A stretch of 11,612 bases of DNA, taken from the NCBI GenBank assembly GCA_045603285.1, contig JAZULW010000123.1:1-11612 (forward strand). The letters run 5' to 3'. The notes beneath the pieces were generated by a model, which made no database searches, had not been told where the DNA came from, and was given only the letters and a program-made list of their open reading frames with translations. The translations under genes were made by a program, and so were the position numbers. Below, in pieces: positions 6,036-11,612 of this stretch (the stretch's first letter is position 1; each line of letters begins with the position of its first letter). Source of the stretch: RGIG3009 sp045603285. GTDB lineage: Bacteria; Bacillota; Clostridia; Oscillospirales; Acutalibacteraceae.

Positions 6036-9000
6036 ATGGCCTTTGTTCATCTGCATGTGCATAGTGAATATAGCCTGTTAGACGGTGCTTGCCGTTTAAA
6101 CGGGCTTATTTCGCGTGTGCGAGAATTGGGCCAAACGGCGGTGGCCGTGACGGATCACGGCGTGATGTATGGTATAGCGGAGTTTTATAAAGCCGCGAAA
6201 CGAGAGGGGATAAAACCCATTCTCGGATGTGAGGTGTACGTGGCCGCGCGCACCCGACACGATAAGCAACACGGCATCGACAGTAACCATCACCATTTGG
6301 TGTTGCTTTGTGAGAACGAAACAGGGTATGCCAACTTAGTTCGTCTTGTATCAGAGGCGTGGACAGACGGATTTTACGGAAAGCCCCGTGTGGATCGGGA
6401 ATTGTTGGAGCGTTACCACGAGGGGTTGATTGCGCTGTCGGCTTGTTTGGCGGGGGAAATTCCCGATGCGCTTCGGGAAAACAATTATTTGAAAGCCAAA
6501 AACATTGCGCTCTCTTATGAACGCCTTTTTGGAAAGGACAATTTCTACTTAGAATTGCAAGACCATGGCATTGCCGAACAGCAATCGGTCAATCGCGGGT
6601 TAATACAGTTGTCTGCCGAGACGGGGATTCCTCTTGTGTGCACCAACGATGCGCATTATCTTGCGCGAGAGGATGCACAAATGCAAAAGGTGTTGCTTTG
6701 TATTCAAACGGGTACAACGGTGGACGAGCCGAATCCCATTGCGTTTGAAACCGAAGAATTTTATTTAAAATCTGAAGAGGAAATGAGAAGCTTATTTCCG
6801 TCGGAAGCGGTGGAAAATACCGTTAAAATTGCCGCGCGGTGCAACGTGGAGTTGGAATTCGGCAAGACCAAACTGCCGCATTTTGAGGCACCGGGCGGGG
6901 ATAGTTATGCCTATTTTCGGGACGAGTGCTACAAAGGGCTTTACCACCATTATGGTCCTAGCCCCGATAAGGCGGTTGTGGAGCGCTTGGAATACGAACT
7001 CAAGACCATTCGCGAAATGGGATACGTCGATTATTATCTTATTGTCCACGATTTTATTCAATACGCCAAAAGTCAGAATATTCCCGTAGGCCCCGGACGT
7101 GGTTCCGGCGCGGGAAGTTTGTGTGCGTATTGCATTGGGATCACCGGCATTGATCCGATCAAATATCAATTGTTATTTGAACGCTTTTTGAATCCCGAGC
7201 GCATCAGCATGCCGGATTTTGATATTGATTTTTGTTACGAGCGGCGCCAAGAAGTGATCGACTACGTCATTCGCAAATATGGGGGAGATCACGTAGCGCA
7301 AATTGTCACGTTCGGCACCTTGGCCGCGAGAGCGGCTATTCGCGATGTGGCGCGTGCGCTCGGCCTTTCGTATGCGATTGGCGATATGGTAGCGAAAAAG
7401 GTGCCGTGGGAATTGAATATGACGCTCGAAAAAGCGCTGCAACAATCCAAAGAACTGCGCGAACTGTATCAAAATGACGAGCAGGTGCGCCGTTTGATGG
7501 ATATGGCGCGAAAGGTGGAGGGGATGCCGCGCCATGCTTCCACGCATGCTGCGGGCGTGGTGATTACGGCAAAACCGGTGTCGGAGTACGTTCCGCTTTG
7601 TGTAAACGGCGATTTGGTGGCAACACAATATACCATGACGTTGCTTGAGGAATTAGGCCTTTTAAAAATGGATTTTTTAGGGTTGCGAAACCTTACCGTT
7701 ATTCACGAAGCACAGTCCATGATTCGAAAGGGAAAAGATTCGACATTTGACATCAAAAGCATTCCGCTGAACGCCACGGCAGTATACAAAATGTTGTCGA
7801 AAGGCAATAGCGACGGCGTGTTCCAATTTGAATCGGCGGGTATGAAACGGGTGTTATCACAACTGAAACCCGATTGTTTTGAAGATTTGATTGCGGTAAT
7901 TTCGTTGTTCCGACCCGGCCCGATGGATTCCATTCCGCGGTATATTGAAAACCGCCATCAACCCGAAAAGGTTACTTACCTAAACGAACGACTGCGGCCG
8001 ATTTTGTCGGTAACCTATGGGTGTATCGTGTATCAAGAACAGGTAATGCAAATTTTTCGTGAACTGGGTGGATATTCTCTCGGACGCGCCGATTTGGTGC
8101 GCCGTGCTATGTCCAAGAAAAAGCATGCGGTTATGCAGCAAGAACGGGAAATTTTTTTGCATGGCCTCACCGACGACCACGATAACGTATTGGTAGAGGG
8201 ATGCATTCGCCGTGGAGTAAGCGAAGACATCGGACGTCGGATATTCGATGAAATGGCCTCGTTTGCTTCCTATGCCTTTAACAAATCCCACGCGGCGGCC
8301 TATGCTTTGGTTGCCTATCAAACGGCGTACTTAAAAGCGTATTATCCGAAAGAATATATGGCAGCACTGCTTACCAGTGTGTTGGATAACGGAAAAATTG
8401 CCGGGTATATTGCGGAATGTGAGCGCTTGCGCATCTGCGTGTTGCCACCCTCGGTGAATGAGAGCGTAGCCGCTTTCACAACGTCGGGTGACCACATTCG
8501 TTTCGGCTTGTTGGCGGTTAAAAATTTGGGGCGCGGTCTTATTCGCGAATTGGTTGCCGAGCGCGAAGAAAACGGTGCGTTTACGGGATTTTACTCTTTC
8601 TGCGAACGCATGTCCAAGCGTCGCGATTTCAATCGCCGCGCATTGGAAAGTCTTATCCGTTGCGGTGCACTGGATGGGTTAGATGCCAACCGACGGCAAA
8701 TGTTGGAATCGTGGCCTTTTATGATGGAAAACTTAGAGACGGTCAATCGTCGCAACGTGGAAGGTCAATTGGATTTTTTTGCCGATGCAGAAAAGACGGT
8801 TGCCAATGCCCCGTTTTTGCCGCAAGTGGCAGAATTTCCGTATGAAGAACTGTTGGCAATGGAAAAAGAGGTTTCCGGTTTGTATCTTACCGGAAATCCG
8901 ATGAAGCCCTATACGGTTCTGCACGGGCACATCGGTGCCGATCGGATTGATCGCATTGTAACATCTTTTGGTAATACTTCCTTTTCGGATAAAAGTGAAT

Positions 9001-9530
9001 ATGTTGATGGACAAACCGTTACACTTTTGGGTATGATAGATAAAGTACAGATGAAAACGACACGAAACAATACCCCAATGGCGTATGTTGTTTTAGAAGA
9101 TATGTATGCTTCCATAGAATTGGTGGTGTTTTCGCGTGTTCTTGAGCAATGCAAATCGCTGCTTAAAACAGGACAAGCCCTCATTGTGCGTGGAAAAATC
9201 AACGCAAAAGAAGAAGAGTCTCCTGTCGTGCTGGTGAATACCATAGAAGCGGCGCCGCCGCCCAACCGTGTTCCGTCGCAACAAAAGGTTTCAAAACCGA
9301 TCGCCAACCCCGGATTGTACTTGCGGTTGCCTTCGCTTGAAAGCGAGCAGTGGAAAAGGGTGCAAAAGGTTTTGCGTGTGTTTGATGGGGAGATGCCCGT
9401 ATATCTGCGTTTGGCGGATACAGGGAAATTGATGCGGGCTCCTTCCGATCTCTGGATTACACCTGAAGAGGTGATGATAGAGGAACTGAAACACGTTTTG
9501 GGTGATACAAATGTTGCAAAAATGTGGTAA
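6036..9530 (+). CDS. dnaE: DNA polymerase III alpha subunit, DnaE type
   Basis: A 1164-residue C-family replicative polymerase that synthesises DNA at the fork; in Firmicutes with PolC, DnaE extends RNA primers. Domains in order are an N-terminal PHP domain (about 1-270), the polymerase core (about 280-870), helix-hairpin-helix region, and an OB-fold (about 990-1070), then a short C-terminal domain. The palm has GPGRGSGAGS, the catalytic PDFDIDF with D396 and D398, and the third aspartate D546 in MDFLGLRNL. The PHP metal site looks complete: H7, H9, D16, H41, E66, H87, C137, D205 and H207. No DnaQ-type exonuclease is inserted, so this is not PolC. ATG 6036 has AAGGAG (6022-6027) 8 bases upstream. 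It is the last gene of the hprK operon. Confidence 0.97.
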   Translation: MAFVHLHVHSEYSLLDGACRLNGLISRVRELGQTAVAVTDHGVMYGIAEFYKAAKREGIKPILGCEVYVAARTRHDKQHGIDSNHHHLVLLCENETGYANLVRLVSEAWTDGFYGKPRVDRELLERYHEGLIALSACLAGEIPDALRENNYLKAKNIALSYERLFGKDNFYLELQDHGIAEQQSVNRGLIQLSAETGIPLVCTNDAHYLAREDAQMQKVLLCIQTGTTVDEPNPIAFETEEFYLKSEEEMRSLFPSEAVENTVKIAARCNVELEFGKTKLPHFEAPGGDSYAYFRDECYKGLYHHYGPSPDKAVVERLEYELKTIREMGYVDYYLIVHDFIQYAKSQNIPVGPGRGSGAGSLCAYCIGITGIDPIKYQLLFERFLNPERISMPDFDIDFCYERRQEVIDYVIRKYGGDHVAQIVTFGTLAARAAIRDVARALGLSYAIGDMVAKKVPWELNMTLEKALQQSKELRELYQNDEQVRRLMDMARKVEGMPRHASTHAAGVVITAKPVSEYVPLCVNGDLVATQYTMTLLEELGLLKMDFLGLRNLTVIHEAQSMIRKGKDSTFDIKSIPLNATAVYKMLSKGNSDGVFQFESAGMKRVLSQLKPDCFEDLIAVISLFRPGPMDSIPRYIENRHQPEKVTYLNERLRPILSVTYGCIVYQEQVMQIFRELGGYSLGRADLVRRAMSKKKHAVMQQEREIFLHGLTDDHDNVLVEGCIRRGVSEDIGRRIFDEMASFASYAFNKSHAAAYALVAYQTAYLKAYYPKEYMAALLTSVLDNGKIAGYIAECERLRICVLPPSVNESVAAFTTSGDHIRFGLLAVKNLGRGLIRELVAEREENGAFTGFYSFCERMSKRRDFNRRALESLIRCGALDGLDANRRQMLESWPFMMENLETVNRRNVEGQLDFFADAEKTVANAPFLPQVAEFPYEELLAMEKEVSGLYLTGNPMKPYTVLHGHIGADRIDRIVTSFGNTSFSDKSEYVDGQTVTLLGMIDKVQMKTTRNNTPMAYVVLEDMYASIELVVFSRVLEQCKSLLKTGQALIVRGKINAKEEESPVVLVNTIEAAPPPNRVPSQQKVSKPIANPGLYLRLPSLESEQWKRVQKVLRVFDGEMPVYLRLADTGKLMRAPSDLWITPEEVMIEELKHVLGDTNVAKMW

Positions 9531-9547
9531 AAAAGTTGCAAATGTTA

Positions 9548-9579
9548 AAGGAAGCGCGAATTTTAGGGAATTCTTCCTT
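9548..9579. repeat. Inverted repeat between dnaE and pfkA
   Basis: AAGGAAG (9548-9554) is matched by CTTCCTT (9573-9579), with a possible inner GAATT/AATTC stem. The right arm overlaps the first two bases of the pfkA -35. No T-run follows, so termination of dnaE transcription here is doubtful. It may be an operator or a weak RNA hairpin at the dnaE 3' end. Confidence 0.35.
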
Positions 9580-9606
9580 GCCATTTGAAATGTAGATGTA
9601 TATAAT
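9578..9606 (+). promoter_or_regulatory. pfkA promoter
   Basis: A -35 TTGCCA (9578-9583) is separated by exactly 17 bases from a perfect -10 TATAAT (9601-9606). Transcription should begin near 9613, giving a leader of about 29 bases. A TTGAAA at 9585-9590 is too close to the -10 to serve. This separates pfkA from the upstream dnaE operon, although read-through from dnaE is possible because no strong terminator intervenes. Confidence 0.78.
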
Positions 9607-9641
9607 TGGTAACGACAACGAATCGAAGAGGGAATGCAACA

Positions 9642-10610
9642 ATGGCCATCAAAAAGATTGCAGTTTTAACCAGCGGCGGAGACGCCCCGGGTATGAATGC
9701 CGCTGTGCGCGCTGTCACGCGTACGGCTTTGGGGCGCGGTATCGCGGTGTACGGTGTGTACCGCGGATACAACGGCCTTATTAACGGCGACGTACAAGAA
9801 TTGAATCTTCGCAGTGTATCGGATATTATCCATCGGGGCGGTACGGCACTTTACAGTGCGCGCAGCCCTGAATTTTGTACTGAAGAGGGTATGAACAAAG
9901 CGGTTAATACCTGCAAAAAAATGGGTATCGACGGATTGGTGGTCATTGGCGGCGACGGTTCTTTCCGTGGCGCACAAGACCTTTGCCGTCATGGGGTGCC
10001 GTGTATTGGCGTTCCCGGTACCATTGACAATGATATTGCTTGTTGTGAGCATACCATCGGTTACGATACGGCACTGAATACCTGCATGGATATGATTGAC
10101 AAGTTGCGCGATACTTCCCAGTCTCACGATCGTTGCTCGGTGGTGGAGGTAATGGGACGACATGCGGGCTATTTGGCGCTGAATGTTGGTATTGCGGTTG
10201 GTGCCACCAGCATTTTGGTGCCGGAGGTACCGTACGATTTTGAACGGGATATCATTGAACGGATGAAGAAGACGTCTGCTACCGGTAAAAAGCACTTTAT
10301 CATCATCGTTGCCGAAGGCATCGGCCGTGTGGAAGAGTTGGCAGAACGCATTGAACAAGAAACGGGCGTAGAAACCCGTCCAACCATTCTTGGCCACGTG
10401 CAACGCGGTGGCGACCCGACAGTATATGACCGTGTATTGGCCAGCCGCATGGGCAATTATGCGGTGGATTTGTTGCTTGCCGGCAAAAGCAATCGCGTAG
10501 TGACGATTCAACAAGATCGTATCACCGATTTTGATATTGAGGAAGCGTTGCGCATGAAAAAGGCGTTTGACAGCGACCTGTATCGCATTGCTCACGAAAT
10601 TTCAATTTAA
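9642..10610 (+). CDS. pfkA: ATP-dependent 6-phosphofructokinase
   Basis: Phosphorylates fructose-6-phosphate to fructose-1,6-bisphosphate with ATP, the committed step of glycolysis, as a cytosolic allosteric tetramer. The 322 residues match the bacterial PfkA length. Visible motifs are SGGDAPGMNAAVR (11-23), GGDGSF (103-108), the catalytic PGTIDND (125-131, base D129), MGRHAGYLA (171-179), E225 in AEGIG, and H252 and R255 in GHVQRGGDPT. Glycine at position 106 of GGDGS is the ATP-type signature, in contrast to the GGDD of pyrophosphate-dependent enzymes. R23 and R27 match effector-site arginines of Bacillus PfkA, so ADP/PEP control is likely. ATG 9642 has GAGGG (9628-9632) 9 bases upstream; the longer frame from 9606 begins inside the promoter and is rejected. 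No clear terminator follows the stop. Confidence 0.97.
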   Translation: MAIKKIAVLTSGGDAPGMNAAVRAVTRTALGRGIAVYGVYRGYNGLINGDVQELNLRSVSDIIHRGGTALYSARSPEFCTEEGMNKAVNTCKKMGIDGLVVIGGDGSFRGAQDLCRHGVPCIGVPGTIDNDIACCEHTIGYDTALNTCMDMIDKLRDTSQSHDRCSVVEVMGRHAGYLALNVGIAVGATSILVPEVPYDFERDIIERMKKTSATGKKHFIIIVAEGIGRVEELAERIEQETGVETRPTILGHVQRGGDPTVYDRVLASRMGNYAVDLLLAGKSNRVVTIQQDRITDFDIEEALRMKKAFDSDLYRIAHEISI

Positions 10611-10627
10611 AAAATTCAAATTTGGTA

Positions 10628-10656
10628 TTGACATTTGGGAAAAATGTTGGTATATT
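10628..10656 (+). promoter_or_regulatory. Promoter of the infC-rpmI-rplT operon
   Basis: Perfect -35 TTGACA (10628-10633), 17-base spacer, -10 TATATT (10651-10656, five of six). The expected start is near 10663, about 158 bases before the infC start, leaving room for the attenuator leader. The spacer contains a 6-bp inverted repeat ACATTT/AAATGT (10631-10636 and 10642-10647) overlapping the -35. That repeat may be incidental. Confidence 0.85.
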
Positions 10657-10662
10657 ACTTTG

Positions 10663-10791
10663 GTAGAAAAACAAAGCAGAACGTTGCCCGTTCTCACCTG
10701 CGGATTTTGTTCCTGACAGGTTAATAGATGATTCTGTTCTCGTTTTGTGGGAGTGTTTTGTCGCGCGGGCACGTTTGTGCCCGCGTTTTTT
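10663..10791 (+). ncRNA. Attenuator leader of infC operon, probable L20 leader
   Basis: The 5' leader RNA between promoter and infC contains a terminator and a competing fold. An early hairpin pairs AGAACG (10678-10683) with CGTTCT (10689-10694), and ACCTG (10696-10700) can pair with CAGGT (10717-10721). An alternative long-range helix pairs 10679-10690 with 10766-10776 (11 pairs with one bulged U at 10684) and would destroy both the early hairpin and the terminator. In low-GC Gram-positives, infC-rpmI-rplT is known to carry the L20 leader (Rfam RF00558), where ribosomal protein L20 represses its own operon. Position, gene context and terminator fit that family. Assignment to it is inference, because I could not run the covariance model. 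Confidence 0.75.
10764..10791 (+). terminator. Attenuator terminator upstream of infC
   Basis: A perfect 9-bp GC-rich stem, CGCGGGCAC (10764-10772) with GTGCCCGCG (10777-10785), has a GTTT loop and is followed by six T (10786-10791). It lies between the operon promoter and the infC ribosome binding site, so it must be conditionally disabled for expression. Confidence 0.92.
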
Positions 10792-10806
10792 GTGCAAAAA
10801 ACAGGT

Positions 10807-10823
10807 GGAGGTGCTTACCCATC
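10807..10823 (+). promoter_or_regulatory. infC ribosome binding site and AUC start codon
   Basis: GGAGG (10807-10811) is followed after 9 bases by ATC (10821-10823) in the infC frame. No ATG, GTG or TTG lies in that frame at a usable distance: the nearest downstream TTG (10836) is 24 bases from the site, and the upstream ATG (10728) precedes the terminator. Initiation at AUC places the protein start exactly where IF3 homologues begin. Confidence 0.8.
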
Positions 10824-11339
10824 GCAACGAAAGAATTGCAGATCAACGAACAGATCTGCGACAGTGAAATTCGTGTCATCGGCTCAGACGGCGCACAGCT
10901 TGGCGTTATGTCCGCAAAAGAGGCGCAAGCCATTGCCGACGAACAAGGATACGATCTGGTGAAGATCGCGCCTACCGCCACGCCGCCGGTTTGCCGCATT
11001 ATGGATTACGGTAAATATCGGTTCGAGCAGGCGAAGCGCGAAAAGGAAGCCCGGAAAAACCAACGATTGGTGGAAACGAAAGAAATTCGATTGTCGTTGA
11101 ATATCGACGTGGCGGATTTTAACACCAAGGCCAAACACGCCTCTCGCTTTTTGCAAGATGGGAATAAGGTGAAAGTTTCCATTCGTTTCCGCGGTCGTGA
11201 AATGGGTCATCCCGAAATCGGTCTTGACACGATGAAACGGTTTGCTGAAGTTTGCAGCGAATGGGGAAGTGTGGAAAAACCTGCCAAGATGGAAGGCCGT
11301 AACATGTTGATGTTCTTGGCCCCGAAATCTGCAAAATAA
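10821..11339 (+). CDS. infC: Translation initiation factor IF-3
   Basis: IF3 binds the 30S subunit, prevents premature joining of the 50S subunit and checks the initiator tRNA-start codon match. The 172-residue product has the N-terminal domain (about 1-75) with ELQINEQI near the start and the family signature RIMDYGKYRFEQ (59-70). A lysine-rich linker follows, and then the C-terminal domain with VSIRFRGREMGH (119-130) and KPAKMEGRNMLMFLAPK near the end. Initiation is at AUC, like the rare AUU of Escherichia coli infC; IF3 rejects such codons, so high IF3 would lower its own translation. The longer frame from ATG 10728 would translate the attenuator terminator, has no ribosome binding site and adds a non-homologous N-terminus, so it is rejected. 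rpmI begins 26 bases downstream. Confidence 0.95.
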   Translation: MATKELQINEQICDSEIRVIGSDGAQLGVMSAKEAQAIADEQGYDLVKIAPTATPPVCRIMDYGKYRFEQAKREKEARKNQRLVETKEIRLSLNIDVADFNTKAKHASRFLQDGNKVKVSIRFRGREMGHPEIGLDTMKRFAEVCSEWGSVEKPAKMEGRNMLMFLAPKSAK

Positions 11340-11365
11340 CGGATAATTTTAAGGAGGATACAGTT

Positions 11366-11563
11366 ATGCCTAAAATCAAAACGCACAGCGGCGCGAAGAA
11401 ACGCTTCAAATTGACGAAGACCGGTAAAGTCGTCCGTGCACACGCGTACAAATCGCACATCCTGAACAAAAAGACCACCAAACGCAAAATAATCTTGCGC
11501 AAGACCACGATTGCTGATGTCACCAATGTGTATCAGGTTAAGCGCTTGATCCCGTACAAATAA
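11366..11563 (+). CDS. rpmI: 50S ribosomal protein L35
   Basis: A 65-residue, highly basic protein of the large ribosomal subunit. It begins MPKIKTHSGAKKRFKLTKTG, the L35 signature, followed by a lysine/arginine-rich middle that contacts 23S rRNA. Length and sequence are canonical. ATG 11366 is preceded 8 bases upstream by a perfect AAGGAGG (11351-11357). It is the middle gene of infC-rpmI-rplT and shares their leader control. Confidence 0.98.
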   Translation: MPKIKTHSGAKKRFKLTKTGKVVRAHAYKSHILNKKTTKRKIILRKTTIADVTNVYQVKRLIPYK

Positions 11564-11592
11564 CCGAAAGACAGAAACGGAGGATATAAGAC

Positions 11593-11612
11593 ATGGCTCG
11601 TGTTAAAGGCGC
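11593..11612 (+). CDS. rplT: 50S ribosomal protein L20, 5' end only
   Basis: Only the first codons lie in the window, reading MARVKG, the usual L20 N-terminus. GGAGG (11579-11583) is 9 bases before the ATG. The gene follows rpmI by 29 bases, in the standard order. L20 binds 23S rRNA early in 50S assembly and is the expected repressor of the upstream leader. The rest is outside the window. Confidence 0.88.

Noticed and set aside
9666..10595. Long minus-strand open frame opposite pfkA (309 codons)
   Set aside because: It is a shadow of the strongly conserved pfkA reading frame; no recognisable domain, and its existence follows from codon bias on the coding strand.
10600..10627. AT-rich inverted sequence after the pfkA stop as terminator
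   Set aside because: The possible stem is composed only of A/T pairs without a GC core or T-run, so it is unlikely to terminate transcription.
10728..10820. ATG at 10728 as infC start
   Set aside because: It lacks a ribosome binding site, would require translating through the attenuator terminator, and adds residues not seen in IF3.
1..11612. Mobile element, CRISPR or defence system
   Set aside because: No transposase, integrase, repeat-spacer array or defence-type protein is visible; all genes are conserved housekeeping genes in compact order.

Overview
The window is a housekeeping stretch of a chromosome from a low-to-moderate GC Gram-positive bacterium, most likely a member of the Clostridia (Oscillospirales/Ruminococcaceae-like). 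This is inferred from the gene set and order (hprK, murB, whiA, dnaE, pfkA, then infC-rpmI-rplT), strong AAGGAGG-type ribosome binding sites, TTGACA/TATAAT promoters, and protein sequences typical of that class. No mobile element, CRISPR array, phage gene or defence system was found, and I see no novel multi-gene system. The most interesting material is in the regulatory DNA.

Layout. Positions 1-266 (minus strand) hold a tRNA-Ala(CGC) gene with its own consensus promoter and a hairpin terminator. Positions 267-1424 (minus strand) encode a GT4 glycosyltransferase with its own promoter. A divergent intergenic region (1425-1579) contains that promoter and, on the plus strand, the hprK promoter with a perfect 18-bp palindrome. 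From 1580 to 9530 six tightly packed plus-strand genes look like one operon: hprK, a YcdX-like PHP phosphatase, a ROK glucokinase, murB, whiA and dnaE, with gaps of 9-25 bases. pfkA (9642-10610) follows with its own promoter. A separate promoter at 10628-10656 drives an attenuator leader and the translation operon infC-rpmI-rplT; rplT is cut by the window edge.

How the genes work together. HprK (HPr kinase/phosphorylase), the ROK glucokinase and PfkA all act in sugar sensing and upper glycolysis. MurB, WhiA and DnaE serve wall precursor synthesis, division control and replication. The last operon supplies IF3, L35 and L20. Two controls are visible there: a transcription attenuator that fits the L20-leader type, with a mutually exclusive antiterminator, and an AUC start codon for infC that would allow IF3 to limit its own synthesis. 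Several start codons were placed by ribosome binding site rather than by the longest open frame (hprK, ROK kinase, murB, whiA, pfkA, infC).
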